Assembly (NCBI RefSeq): GCF_020216025.1
Contig: NZ_JAIWNC010000003.1
Location: 368,528-432,527 of the forward strand
Direction: 5' to 3'
Origin: Jidongwangia harbinensis
GTDB lineage: Bacteria > Actinomycetota > Actinomycetes > Mycobacteriales > Micromonosporaceae
Length of the DNA stretch: 64,000 nucleotides
Made by a program: the position numbers and the translations under genes. The notes beneath the pieces were generated by a model. The model saw only the letters and a program-made list of their open reading frames with translations, ran no database searches and was not told the origin of the DNA. Below, piece after piece: positions 44,533-54,157 of this stretch. How positions within the stretch are numbered: position 1 is the stretch's first letter; each line of letters starts with the position of its first letter.

Positions 44533-45366
44533 ATGTCCGAGACGCCCACGCTCTACGGCGGCCCACCGACCCGCCGGGTGCGCACCCGCGACCTGCTCGC
44601 CGCCAAGACCCGCGGCGACCGCTGGCCGATGCTCACGTCCTACGACCAGTACACCGCGTCGATCTTCGACGACGCCGGCGTGCCGGTCCTGCTGGTCGGT
44701 GACTCGGCCGCCAACAACGTCTTCGGGTACGAGACGACCGTCCCGGTCACCGTCGACGACCTGCTGCCCCTGGTCCGCGCCGTGGTGCGCGCCACCAAGA
44801 CCGCGCTGATCGTCGGCGACCTGCCGTTCGGGTCGTACGAGGAGGGCCCGACCCAGGCCCTGCGCACCGCCGTCCGGTTCCTCAAGGAGGGCGGCTGCCA
44901 CGCCGTCAAGCTGGAGGGCGGCCGCCGGGTCGCCGCGCAGATCGAGGCGCTCACCAACGCCGGCATCCCGGTGATGGCGCACATCGGCTTCACACCGCAG
45001 AGCGAACACGTGATCGGCGGCTACCGGGTGCAGGGCCGGGAGAACGACGGCGCCGAGGTGCTCGCGGACGCCCGCGCGGTGGCCGAGGCCGGCGCGTTCG
45101 CGGTGGTCCTGGAGATGGTGCCCGGCGAGGTGGCCAAGCAGGTCACCAAGGAGCTGCCGATCCCGACCGTGGGCATCGGCGCCGGCCCGGACACCGACGC
45201 GCAGGTGCTGGTCTGGCAGGACATGGCCGGCCTGCGCACCGGCAAGGCACCCCGCTTCGTCAAGCGGTACGCCGACCTGGCCGGCGTGCTCGGCGACGCC
45301 ACCCGCCGGTTCGCCGACGAGGTGCGCCACGGCGAGTTCCCGGCCGCCGAGCACACCTTCGAGTAA
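44533..45366 (+). CDS. panB: 3-methyl-2-oxobutanoate hydroxymethyltransferase
   Basis: PanB transfers a hydroxymethyl group from methylene-THF to 2-oxoisovalerate, the first step of pantothenate synthesis. The 277-aa protein has [20 protein letters not shown], the metal-binding [18 protein letters not shown], the KLEGG strand, and [17 protein letters not shown] with the catalytic Glu. It is the usual length with a slightly extended N-terminus. An AAGGAG site sits seven bases before the ATG. It follows nadE on the same strand after 99 bases; a small hairpin follows the stop. Confidence 0.96.
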   Translation: MSETPTLYGGPPTRRVRTRDLLAAKTRGDRWPMLTSYDQYTASIFDDAGVPVLLVGDSAANNVFGYETTVPVTVDDLLPLVRAVVRATKTALIVGDLPFGSYEEGPTQALRTAVRFLKEGGCHAVKLEGGRRVAAQIEALTNAGIPVMAHIGFTPQSEHVIGGYRVQGRENDGAEVLADARAVAEAGAFAVVLEMVPGEVAKQVTKELPIPTVGIGAGPDTDAQVLVWQDMAGLRTGKAPRFVKRYADLAGVLGDATRRFADEVRHGEFPAAEHTFE

Positions 45367-45384
45367 CCCCGCGCCGTGGCGGGG
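45367..45384 (+). terminator. Short GC hairpin after panB
   Basis: CCCCGC and GCGGGG form a 6-bp stem with a six-base loop directly after the panB stop. There is no T-run, so it is a weak terminator candidate. Confidence 0.4.
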
Positions 45385-45423
45385 CCGGTTCGCGAAGATC
45401 AGGTCAGTGGCAGACTTCCTGCC

Positions 45424-45855
45424 ATGTCCGTACCGCCGCGAGTCAGCCTCGCCACCCTCGGGGTCGCCGACGTGGCCCGCTCGACCGAGTTCTACGAATC
45501 GCTCGGCTGGCGGCTGTCTCCGGCCTCGGTACCCGGCGTGGTCAGCTTCTTCCACACCGCCGGCGGCCTGCTGTCGCTGGTCGCCGCGGACCACCTGGCC
45601 GCCGACACGAACCTGCCGCCGGCCCCCGCCGGCTTCCGCGGCACCATGCTGGCGATCAACGTGGACAGCCCGGCCGCCGTCGACGAGGCGTTGCGGGCCG
45701 TGGTCCGGGCCGGGGCGACGCTGGTGAAGGCCGGCGGTTCCGCCGAGTGGGGCGGCTACCTGGGCTACTTCACCGACCCCGACGGCCATCTCTGGGAGAT
45801 CACCTACAACCCGGGCTGGCCGCTCGACGACCGCGAGATTCCCCGGTTGCCCTGA
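45424..45855 (+). CDS. VOC (glyoxalase/bleomycin-resistance) family protein
   Basis: A 143-aa VOC protein with the paired beta-alpha-beta-beta-beta modules: VSLATLGVADVARSTEFYESLGW at the start and GYLGYFTDPDGHLWEITYNP at the end, giving the usual metal-site Glu and His region. Members include glyoxalases, dioxygenases and antibiotic-binding proteins, and the sequence does not discriminate. The ATG at 45424 is used because the family N-terminus starts there; an in-frame upstream start lacks support. A CAGACT box seven bases upstream could be its -10. Confidence 0.87.
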   Translation: MSVPPRVSLATLGVADVARSTEFYESLGWRLSPASVPGVVSFFHTAGGLLSLVAADHLAADTNLPPAPAGFRGTMLAINVDSPAAVDEALRAVVRAGATLVKAGGSAEWGGYLGYFTDPDGHLWEITYNPGWPLDDREIPRLP

Positions 45856-45925
45856 GATCCTTCCCTTGTGGACGATCGTCCGTAAGCTGGTGCGGTCCGC
45901 CTGTTCACGCCAGGAGGGAACGGCC

Positions 45926-47329
45926 GTGGAACTGACTCGCAAGCAGATGCTCAAGCTGATGGGTGCGACGGCGGCCGGATCCGTCGCCGCGTCGCTCACC
46001 CCGTCCGCGGCCGGTGCCGCGGCGCCCGCCGCCGGCACCCCCCGGGTGATCCGCCGGGACGTGTGCGTGATCGGGGGCGGGTCGGCCGGCACGTACATCG
46101 CGGTCCGGCTCGGCGACCTCGACCGCAGCGTCGTGGTGGTGGAGTCCACCGGGCGGCTGGGCGGCCACGCCGAGACCTACCACGACCCGGAGACCGGCGG
46201 CACGGTCGACATCGGCGTCGTCGTCTTCGAGGACAACCCGCTGGTCCGCCGGCACTTCGACCGCTTCGGGGTGGAGCTGGCGCCGATCGGCGGCCCCGGC
46301 GGAGCCACCTCCTACGTCGACTTCCGCACCGGCCGGCCGGTCGACTACACCCCGCCCGCGCCGGTCGCCCTGCCCCGGTACCTCGAGCTGATCAGCCAGT
46401 ACGGCCCGATCGACACGGTCTTCGACCTGCCCGACCCGGTCCCGCACGACCTGGTGGCCCCGTTCGGCGACTTCGTCGAGAAGTACGATCTCGGCTCGAT
46501 CGTCCCGCTGGTGTTCAACTACGGCCAGGGCCTGGGCGACGTCCTCGGCCTGCCCGCGCTCTACCCGATCAACACGTTCGGCCAGGGCGTGGTGCGCAAC
46601 ATCCTCGGCGGTTCGTTCCTCACCACCGCCGCCCGCAACAACAGCCTGCTGTACGAACGGGCCACCGCCCACCTCGGCGAGAACGCGCTGCTGAGCTCCC
46701 GGGTGCTGCGGGTGGACCGGTCCGGCACCGGGGTCCGGGTGCTGGTCGCCACGCCCGACGGGCCGTGCCTGATCCTGGCGAAGAAGCTGGTGGTCACCGC
46801 GCCGCCGCTGCCGCGCACCTTCACCGGCTTCGACCTGGACGGCCACGAACGGTCGGTGTTCGGCCAGTTCATCAGCGGCGCCTACTACACCGGCGTGGTC
46901 CGCCTGTCCGGGCTGCCCGACAACCTCAGCCTGGATAATGTGGCCGCCGGAACGCCGTACCATCTGCCGCCGCTGCCGGGCCTCTACGGCACCAGCCCCA
47001 CCGGCATCCCCGGCCTCTTCAACGTCAAGTACGGCAGCCCGTCCCCGTTGAGCGAGGACCGGGTCCGCCGCAACATCCGGGCCGACATCGAACGGGTCGC
47101 GGCGGCCGGCACCCACCCGCTCCGCTTCGAGGAACTCGAGGTGTTCAAGAGCCACACCCCGTTCGAGCTGCACGTCCGTCCCGAGGCGATCGCGGCCGGG
47201 TTCTACCGCCGGCTCAACGCGCTGCAGGGCCGCCGGCACACCTACTACTCCGGCGCGGCGTTCCACTCGCACAACTCGACCCGGATCTGGACCGGCGCGG
47301 AGGCCCTGCTGCCGGACATCGCCGCCTAG
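45926..47329 (+). CDS. Exported FAD-dependent oxidoreductase (amine-oxidase-like)
   Basis: A 467-aa flavoprotein. The first 35 residues (ELTRKQMLKLMGATAAG then an Ala-rich stretch) look like a Tat-type signal, although the motif has Arg-Lys rather than Arg-Arg. The FAD site is VCVIGGGSAGTYIAVRLG at about 46-63, followed by the STGRLGGHAETY segment that marks the amine oxidase/phytoene desaturase group. The closing FHSHNSTRIWTGAEALLPDI is the C-terminal flavin contact. Substrate unknown. The GTG at 45926 has a GGAGGGAA site upstream. Confidence 0.87.
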   Translation: MELTRKQMLKLMGATAAGSVAASLTPSAAGAAAPAAGTPRVIRRDVCVIGGGSAGTYIAVRLGDLDRSVVVVESTGRLGGHAETYHDPETGGTVDIGVVVFEDNPLVRRHFDRFGVELAPIGGPGGATSYVDFRTGRPVDYTPPAPVALPRYLELISQYGPIDTVFDLPDPVPHDLVAPFGDFVEKYDLGSIVPLVFNYGQGLGDVLGLPALYPINTFGQGVVRNILGGSFLTTAARNNSLLYERATAHLGENALLSSRVLRVDRSGTGVRVLVATPDGPCLILAKKLVVTAPPLPRTFTGFDLDGHERSVFGQFISGAYYTGVVRLSGLPDNLSLDNVAAGTPYHLPPLPGLYGTSPTGIPGLFNVKYGSPSPLSEDRVRRNIRADIERVAAAGTHPLRFEELEVFKSHTPFELHVRPEAIAAGFYRRLNALQGRRHTYYSGAAFHSHNSTRIWTGAEALLPDIAA

Positions 47330-47361
47330 CCGACCGGCCGCCGGCCCGCCGGGACGGGCGC

Positions 47362-48771
47362 CTAGACCTTCTCGAACTGGACGGTCCGGGTCGCCGGGTC
47401 GGCCACCGCGAGCCGGGCGGAGATCCGCTCCCCCAGCGGCAGGTCGCCGCGGCAGCGGGCCACCACCGCCGGATCGTCCAGCGCCACCGTGCCACCCGGC
47501 TGGTCCGGGCGGTCGTCGACGTCCAGTACGCCGACGTCGAACACCTCGCCGACGCGGTGCTCCAGCAGCACCGCCTCGGCCAGGGCCACCGCGCCCCGGT
47601 CGGCCGCCGACGCCACCCGGTCGGTGCTGGACATGGTCTTCGGCAGGCGCGGCAGCGCGTCGCGCACCCAGTCCGGCACCGCCCGCCCGTCGTGCAACGC
47701 CAGGCACGCCTCGGTGGCGTACCGGTCGGCGAGCCGGCGCAGCGGCGCGGTGACGTGCGCGTACGGCGCGCCCACCCCGCCGTGCCCGGTCTCCGCCGGC
47801 GCCGTCCCGTCGAACGCCGTGTATCCCGCGCCGCGCAGCAGCTCGGCCGCCTGGTCGAGGAACGCCGCCCCGCGCGGGCTGCCCGGGTCCACCCCGGCGA
47901 CCACGGCGCCCACCGAGGCACCCGCGGGCCAGGCCACACCGAGCGACTCCGCCGCGGCCCGCAGCTTCTGCACCGCCGCCGGGCGCGGCGGCGGCATGGT
48001 GCGCAGCAGCCCGATGCCACCGTCCAGCATGAGCGTGGCCGCGGCCATCCCGGTGAGCAGGGAGATCTGCGCGTTGTGCTCCTCCACCGCCAGCGGCGCC
48101 CGCAGCACCAGCCGCCACCCGTCACCGTCCGGCTCGATCTCCTGCTCCGGCAGCGGCAGGTCGACCGCGCCCCGCGCCGCCGCCCGGGACGCCAGCAGCG
48201 CACCCAACTCGGGCAGCAGCGCGACCGGCTCCGGCGCCGCCCCCGCATCCACCGCCGCCTGCACGCCCGCGTAGTCCAGCTTCGCCCGGCTGCGTACCCG
48301 GGCCCGCTCCAGACGCACCGCCGTCACGGCACCGTCCGCGTCCAGGTCGAGCGTCCACACCACCGCGGCCCGGTCCACGTCCGGGAACAGGCTGACCGAG
48401 TCCTCGCTGAGCACCGGCGGGTGCAGCGGAATCCGCCCGTCCGGCAGGTAGATGGTCTGCCCGCGCCGCCACGTCTCGGCCTCCAACGGCCCGCCCGGCC
48501 GCACGTAGGAGGCCACGTCCGCGATCGCGTACTCCACCCGGTAGCCGCCACCCGGCCGCCGGCTGAGGTGCATCGCCTGGTCCAGGTCCCGGGAGGACGC
48601 CGGGTCGATCGTCACGAACGGCACCGCCGTCCGGTCCGTGACCGGCATCGGGTTCCGCACGGCGGCCTCCGCCTCGGCCTGCGCGTCGGCCGGGAAGTCG
48701 CCCGGAAGTTCCAGTTCACGCCGCAGCACGGAAAAGTCCATGCGCGGAGCCCACACCCGTTTGATCGGCAC
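47362..48771 (-). CDS. RNB-domain ribonuclease
   Basis: A 469-aa RNase II/R-family protein with the RNB catalytic domain: VTIDPASSRDLDQAMHLS supplies the Asp cluster that binds the metals, followed by YAIADVASYVRPGGPLE and a long C-terminal region ending in a short S1-like barrel. It lacks the N-terminal cold-shock domains of full RNase R, as in many actinobacterial homologues. It would degrade RNA 3' to 5'. The GTG at 48771 follows a TAGGAA box by six bases; an in-frame ATG at 48741 is an alternative. The terminator at 48799 separates it from the next upstream gene. Confidence 0.88.
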   Translation of the reverse strand: MPIKRVWAPRMDFSVLRRELELPGDFPADAQAEAEAAVRNPMPVTDRTAVPFVTIDPASSRDLDQAMHLSRRPGGGYRVEYAIADVASYVRPGGPLEAETWRRGQTIYLPDGRIPLHPPVLSEDSVSLFPDVDRAAVVWTLDLDADGAVTAVRLERARVRSRAKLDYAGVQAAVDAGAAPEPVALLPELGALLASRAAARGAVDLPLPEQEIEPDGDGWRLVLRAPLAVEEHNAQISLLTGMAAATLMLDGGIGLLRTMPPPRPAAVQKLRAAAESLGVAWPAGASVGAVVAGVDPGSPRGAAFLDQAAELLRGAGYTAFDGTAPAETGHGGVGAPYAHVTAPLRRLADRYATEACLALHDGRAVPDWVRDALPRLPKTMSSTDRVASAADRGAVALAEAVLLEHRVGEVFDVGVLDVDDRPDQPGGTVALDDPAVVARCRGDLPLGERISARLAVADPATRTVQFEKV

Positions 48772-48798
48772 GGGTCATTCCTACCAGCAGGCGGCATG

Positions 48799-48830
48799 CG
48801 AAGGGCCACGCCGTGCGGCGTGGCCCTTCG
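48799..48830 (-). terminator. Perfect 14-bp hairpin terminator
   Basis: CGAAGGGCCACGCC (48799-48812) and its exact complement (48817-48830) are separated by a four-base loop. It lies 14 bases after the stop of the leftward Lys/Ala-rich gene and before the RNB gene start. No long T-run follows. Confidence 0.85.
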
Positions 48831-48843
48831 TCGGCACCATCGA

Positions 48844-51075
48844 TCAGCGGGTGGTGGCGCCGGCCTTCTTTCCGGTACGCCGGTTGCCCGCGGCCGCCTT
48901 CCGCACCGCCGTCGCCGATGCCGGGGCCGGCATCCGGGCGGCGTTGGTCGCCGAGTTCTTCGCGGTACCGCCGCCCCGGGCCGCGTTGCCCGCCTTCCCG
49001 GCAGTGGTGGTACGCGCGGCGTTGTTACCGGCATTGCGAGCGGTCACGCCGCGGGCCGGGGCAGACTTCGCCGGAGCCTTCCGCGCCGTGGCCGCCGCAC
49101 TTCCGGCCACCTTCCTCGCCGTGGTCCCGGTCGACCCGCTGGTCCCGGTGGCCGCCTTGGCCGCCCCGGTCCCCTTGACCGCCTTGGCCGCCCCGGTCCC
49201 CTTGACCGCCTTAGCCGCCCCGGTCCCCTTGACCGCCTTAGCCGTCCCAGTCCCCTTGACCGCCTTAGCCGTCCCGGTCCCCTTGACCGCCGTGGCCTTG
49301 GCGACCGTTGCCTTTCCGGCAGTTGCATTTCCGGCAGTTGCCTTGGCGACCGTCGCCTTGCCGCTGGTTGCCTTCGGACTGCCCGGCCTGGTCACCTTCG
49401 TGGCCGCCGCTCTGCTGCCGGTCGACTTGGCCGCAGCCGACTTCGGTGGGGCCGACTTCGGTGCGGCCGACTTCGGTGCGGCCGACTTGGCCGCCTTGCC
49501 GGTGACCTTGGCTGCCGCCGACTTCGCCACCGCGGCAGCCTTGCCTGCGGTCTTGGCCACGGCCCCCTTGCCGGCAGAGACCTTGCCGGCAGAGACCTTG
49601 CTCGCAGAACCCTTGCCGGCTGAATTCTTCGCTGCGGAACCTCTGACCGAGGACGCCGCAGTGTCCACGCTCTTCGCCGCCTTCTTCGCCGCCTTCTTGA
49701 CCGTGGCGGCCGCGGTGGCGCCGGTCGCCCGGCTCGGCACCGGCCTCGCGCCCGCTGACTTGCTGACCCCCGCCCTGGCCGCCGCCGACTTCACCGTCGG
49801 AACCTTCTGCGTCGCCGGGCCCCGGTTCACGGCCGTCTTCGTGGCCGGCGACTTGGCAGCCGCAATCCTGGTCGCCGAGGTCTTGGCGGCGCTGGTCTTC
49901 GAGGTGGCGGCCGAGGTGCGCTTCGCGGCGGTGGTCTGTCCGGTAGACGCGCTCACCGTCATGGGCTTGGTGCCGTTCGACGAGGCGGCAGCGACCTTCT
50001 TGGCTCCGGTGCGCGACGATCCCGACTTGGCCGCGGGCCGCGAAGCCGTCGCCCGGCCCGCCGGCGGAACCGCCTTGGCCCCGGTCCGTGATCCGGCCTT
50101 CGCCGCACCGGGCCGCGTCGACGCGGAGGCGCTACCGGCCGCCTTCGCCGCCGCCCGAGTGGAGGCCGCCGCCGCGGTCTTGGCAACCGCCGACTTCGCA
50201 GAACCGGACTTGGAAGCGGCCGACTTCGCCGCCTTGGCAGTAGCCGCCTTGGCAGTAGCCGCCTTGGCAGTAGCCGCCTTGGCAGTAGCCGCCTTGGCAG
50301 TAGCCGCCTTGGCAGTAGCCGCCTTGGAAGCGGCCGACTTAGCAGCAGCCGACCGAGCGGGCGCCGCCTTGGCAGCAGCCGGCCTGGAAGAACCAGCCTT
50401 GGCCGAGGCCGACTTGGCGGTGCCCGACGCAACACCAGCCGACTTAGCGACACCCGACTTGGCCGTGACCGACTTGGCAACGGACGGCTTGGCAGCAGCC
50501 GACCTAACGGCAGCTGACTTGGCGGTAGACGGCTTTGCGGCGGCCGGCTTAACGGCAGCCGACCTGCTCGCCGTCCGAGCCGGAGCCGCCTTACCAGCAG
50601 CCGCCTTACCAGCCACCGACTTAGCGGCCGTCACCGCCTTACTCGCCGCGCTCTTCACCGTCGACGCGCGCCCGGCCGACGCGCCACTCTTCCGACCGGC
50701 ACCACCAGTCACGGCCGCACCAGCGGTCTTCACCGCCGCAGCAGCGCCCTTGACCGCACCAGCAGCCTTGGCAGCACCACCGGTCTTGGCAGCACCACCG
50801 GTCTTGGCAGCACCAGCAACCTTGGCCGCACCAGCGGTCTTGGCGGCACCAGCGGTCCTGGCGGTCGTACCCGGCTTCGCGGCAGCGCCCCCGCGCGCAA
50901 CCGTGCTCCGGGTGGACGACGCCCCCGCGGCCGGCTTGGCGTTGCTCCGGGCCGCGGTCGGACGGGGTGAGGCCGGCTTGGCGGTGCGGGCCGCCGTACC
51001 GGATGTGGATGTGGATTTTGCCGGGGTGCTCTTGGCACCGGCCGGTCTGGTCGAGGCCTTTGTGGCAGCGGCCAT
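48844..51075 (-). CDS. Very large Lys/Ala/Thr/Ser-rich histone-H1-like repeat protein
   Basis: A 743-aa protein made almost wholly of Lys, Ala, Ser, Thr, Gly and Pro, with few aromatic residues and no predicted globular core. Repeats include consecutive AKAAT units (50226-50330), AAKTGG units, and at least five decapeptide-like AAKAVKGTGT units (49140-49300). The composition resembles eukaryotic H1 tails and the Lys-rich tails of actinobacterial HupB/HupS, but there is no HU domain here. A nucleoid-binding role is inference. An AAGGAGGAAC ribosome-binding site precedes the ATG at 51075; the clean open frame, RBS and terminator support expression. Confidence 0.8.
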   Translation of the reverse strand: MAAATKASTRPAGAKSTPAKSTSTSGTAARTAKPASPRPTAARSNAKPAAGASSTRSTVARGGAAAKPGTTARTAGAAKTAGAAKVAGAAKTGGAAKTGGAAKAAGAVKGAAAAVKTAGAAVTGGAGRKSGASAGRASTVKSAASKAVTAAKSVAGKAAAGKAAPARTASRSAAVKPAAAKPSTAKSAAVRSAAAKPSVAKSVTAKSGVAKSAGVASGTAKSASAKAGSSRPAAAKAAPARSAAAKSAASKAATAKAATAKAATAKAATAKAATAKAATAKAAKSAASKSGSAKSAVAKTAAAASTRAAAKAAGSASASTRPGAAKAGSRTGAKAVPPAGRATASRPAAKSGSSRTGAKKVAAASSNGTKPMTVSASTGQTTAAKRTSAATSKTSAAKTSATRIAAAKSPATKTAVNRGPATQKVPTVKSAAARAGVSKSAGARPVPSRATGATAAATVKKAAKKAAKSVDTAASSVRGSAAKNSAGKGSASKVSAGKVSAGKGAVAKTAGKAAAVAKSAAAKVTGKAAKSAAPKSAAPKSAPPKSAAAKSTGSRAAATKVTRPGSPKATSGKATVAKATAGNATAGKATVAKATAVKGTGTAKAVKGTGTAKAVKGTGAAKAVKGTGAAKAVKGTGAAKAATGTSGSTGTTARKVAGSAAATARKAPAKSAPARGVTARNAGNNAARTTTAGKAGNAARGGGTAKNSATNAARMPAPASATAVRKAAAGNRRTGKKAGATTR
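49140..49300. repeat. Tandem ~30-bp repeats inside the Lys/Ala-rich gene
   Basis: About five near-identical 30-base units built from CCCCGGTCCCCTTGACCGCCTT encode AAKAVKGTG decapeptides on the minus strand. They differ by one or two bases, suggesting recent expansion. Confidence 0.8.
50226..50330. repeat. Tandem 15-bp repeats inside the Lys/Ala-rich gene
   Basis: The 15-base unit GCCTTGGCAGTAGCC recurs six to seven times with essentially no divergence and encodes AKAAT pentapeptides on the minus strand. It is a likely site of slipped-strand length change. Confidence 0.88.
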
Positions 51076-51167
51076 GGGGATGTTCCTCCTTGCGAATGAC
51101 TGCGGGCTCGTCTCCGCCTGGAGACTGCGACGTTCCGGCGTGGACTCAGGGGTCGGCGCCGGTCTGG

Positions 51168-51374
51168 CTAGCGTTCCTCCCCGGTCCAGCGGGCGTCCTC
51201 GGCATCCCACTCCGCATTGCGCTTCTCGACCGTCTCGAGTGCCCGCGTGGCGTCGTCAGCCGTGGCGTAGGGACCGAGCCGGTACTGGGCGGGACAGACG
51301 TCGTCGCCCGACTCGACCCGGCTGTGGCGCAGGCACCAGAAATAGGCGCCTGTGCCGGGCCCACTGTCGTTCAT
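51168..51374 (-). CDS. Small SPOR-like domain protein
   Basis: A 68-aa acidic protein: NDSGPGTGAYFWCLRHSRVE, then YRLGPYATADDATRALETVEKR, ending AEDARWTGEER. The beta-strand plus helix pattern, with LGPYATADDATRAL, resembles a lone SPOR-type repeat and is conserved in small actinobacterial hypotheticals. No export signal. The ATG at 51374 is preferred to an in-frame upstream ATG at 51440 because homology begins there. It is 92 bases upstream of the Lys/Ala-rich gene, on the same strand. Confidence 0.72.
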   Translation of the reverse strand: MNDSGPGTGAYFWCLRHSRVESGDDVCPAQYRLGPYATADDATRALETVEKRNAEWDAEDARWTGEER

Positions 51375-51495
51375 GCCATCACTGTGCACCTCAAACCCAC
51401 CATGCGCTACCGATTCGGGTAAAAAGTCCCCATTTTCCAATGTAGAACGCCGGAATGGGGTGTGCTAGCCGATCCCGGACGGCCGGTGGAACGGC

Positions 51496-51530
51496 GACGC
51501 CCGCCCCACCTCGTTGGTGGAGCGGGCGTC
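51496..51530 (-). terminator. Hairpin terminator after asd
   Basis: GACGCCCGC plus CCACC (51496-51510) pairs with GGTGG plus GCGGGCGTC (51516-51530), about 14 stem pairs with one unpaired base on each side and a TCGTT loop. It lies 14 bases past the asd stop. Confidence 0.8.
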
Positions 51531-51543
51531 GGATCGGCGGGAT

Positions 51544-52653
<1,110 letters not shown>

Positions 52654-52681
52654 TCAGGACTGCGGGGCTAGCGTCGGAGAC

Positions 52682-53479
52682 ATGACGACGTACACCCACG
52701 GGCACCACGAATCGGTCCTGCGCTCGCACCGGTGGCGTACCGCAGAGAATTCGGCCGGCCACCTGCTCCCCCACCTTTCTTCCGGACTTTCGGTGCTGGA
52801 CATCGGATGCGGCCCGGGCACCATCACGGCCGACCTCGCGACGCGCGTCGCGCCCGGCCGCGTCACCGCGCTGGAACTCACCGACGCGGCCCTCGACCTG
52901 GCCCGCGCCGAGATCGGCCGGCGCGGGCTGACCACCGTCGACTTCGCGGTCGGCGACGTGCACGCGCTGGACTTCCCGGACGCGACGTTCGACGTGGCGC
53001 ACGCCCATCAGGTGCTGCAGCACGTCGCCGACCCGGTCGCCGCGTTGCGCGAGATGCGGCGGGTGACGCGGCCCGGCGGCCTGATCGCGGTACGCGACAG
53101 CGACTACACCGGCTTCGCCTGGTTCCCGCTGCTGCCCGAGTTGGACGAGTGGCTGAACCTGTACCGGACGGTGGCACGCGGCAACGGTGGCGAGCCGGAC
53201 GCCGGGCGGCGGCTGCAGTCCTGGGCCCGGGCGGCCGGGCTCACCGGCGCGACCGTGTCGTCGAGCACCTGGTGCTTCGCCGACGACGAGGACCGTGCCT
53301 GGTGGGGTGGCATGTGGGCGGACCGGATCGTGCAGTCCGACCTGGCCCGGACGGCGGTCCGGACCGGCGCCGCCACGGAGGCGGACCTGCACCGGATCTC
53401 GGACGCCTGGCGGCGCTGGGCCGCCGACCCGGACGGCTGGTTCTCCATCCTGCACGGCGAGCTGCTCTGCCGGGTCTAG
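52682..53479 (+). CDS. Class I SAM-dependent methyltransferase (UbiE-like)
   Basis: A 265-aa methyltransferase with motif I LSVLDIGCGPGTITADLATRV, the acidic end VTALELTDAAL, motif II FAVGDVHALDFPDATFDVAHAHQVLQHV and motif III RVTRPGGLIAVRD. This pattern fits small-molecule methyltransferases of the Methyltransf_11/UbiE group; the substrate is not shown. The ATG at 52682 follows TAGCGT by seven bases, with a GGAG in between that could also serve as ribosome-binding site. The stop codon TAG overlaps the stop of the converging peptidase in a shared CTAG. Confidence 0.92.
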   Translation: MTTYTHGHHESVLRSHRWRTAENSAGHLLPHLSSGLSVLDIGCGPGTITADLATRVAPGRVTALELTDAALDLARAEIGRRGLTTVDFAVGDVHALDFPDATFDVAHAHQVLQHVADPVAALREMRRVTRPGGLIAVRDSDYTGFAWFPLLPELDEWLNLYRTVARGNGGEPDAGRRLQSWARAAGLTGATVSSSTWCFADDEDRAWWGGMWADRIVQSDLARTAVRTGAATEADLHRISDAWRRWAADPDGWFSILHGELLCRV

Positions 53480-54078
53480 CTCTTCGGCTTGTACGCCCAG
53501 TGCCAGGTCTCCCGGGGCGTGTTCTCCACGAAGTCGTACTTGCCGGCGTTCTCCCGCATCCACGCCAGCGCCTTGCCGTTCAGGTCCAGGTCGGCGGCCA
53601 TGCCCCAGCCGTGTTCGCTGGTGCCGGGCTTGGCCGCGAGCCCGCCCTGCGAGTACAGGCCCTTGCGGCGGGCCACGTCGACCTGCTCGTCGTACGAGCG
53701 GTACGAGTCGGTGATGCCGATCTTCACGCCGTCCCGCTTGGCGTCGGCGATCATCGAGTTCAGCTGCTCGGCGGCCGGCGCCCAGAGCCGGTGCCCGGTG
53801 TTGCCGACCTGTCCCAGCGCGTTCGGCGGGACCTTCCCGTTGCCGTACGCGGCCAGCTCGACCGGCACACCCTTGCTGTTCAGCTTGTAGGTCTTGTCCG
53901 ACGCCGCGGTGGTCTGCGACGAGTTCGCCACCGCGTCGGAGAGGTGTGTGGCGAACGAGGTGCCCGAGGTCGACGTGCCGGACGCGGTCTTGGTGACCTG
54001 CCCGGCCTGCTGTGTCTGCAGCGCGATGATGCGGCTCTGGATGCTCGCGATGCGGCTGTTGACCTGCTCGATTCCCAC
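53476..54078 (-). CDS. M15-family D-alanyl-D-alanine carboxypeptidase (VanY-like)
   Basis: A 200-aa protein with an N-terminal helical segment (NSRIASIQSRIIALQTQQ), a Ser/Thr-rich linker and a C-terminal M15B peptidase domain. Zinc and catalytic residues are seen in TSEHGWGMAADLDL (HxxxxxxD) and TPRETWHWAYKP (second His), with ITDSYRSYDEQV upstream. It would trim peptidoglycan stem peptides or act as an L,D/D,D-peptidase. No clear signal peptide, so export may be unusual or the true start lies elsewhere. The GTG at 54078 has a GGGAGG site four bases upstream. Confidence 0.85.
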   Translation of the reverse strand: MGIEQVNSRIASIQSRIIALQTQQAGQVTKTASGTSTSGTSFATHLSDAVANSSQTTAASDKTYKLNSKGVPVELAAYGNGKVPPNALGQVGNTGHRLWAPAAEQLNSMIADAKRDGVKIGITDSYRSYDEQVDVARRKGLYSQGGLAAKPGTSEHGWGMAADLDLNGKALAWMRENAGKYDFVENTPRETWHWAYKPKS

Positions 54079-54157
54079 GGGGCCTCCCGGTTGCTCGACG
54101 CCTCGACCACCTCCCCATCGGCGGGGTCGGCGATCCGCTGAGCGCGAGCGGGTGGAA

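Noticed and set aside
50226..50330. CRISPR-like array of short repeats
   Set aside because: The repeats have no unique spacers and sit in frame in a Lys/Ala-rich coding region.
48638..51445. A 935-residue plus-strand frame opposite the Lys/Ala-rich gene
   Set aside because: It is the complement of the repeat gene. The minus-strand frame has the ribosome-binding site, terminator and histone-like composition.
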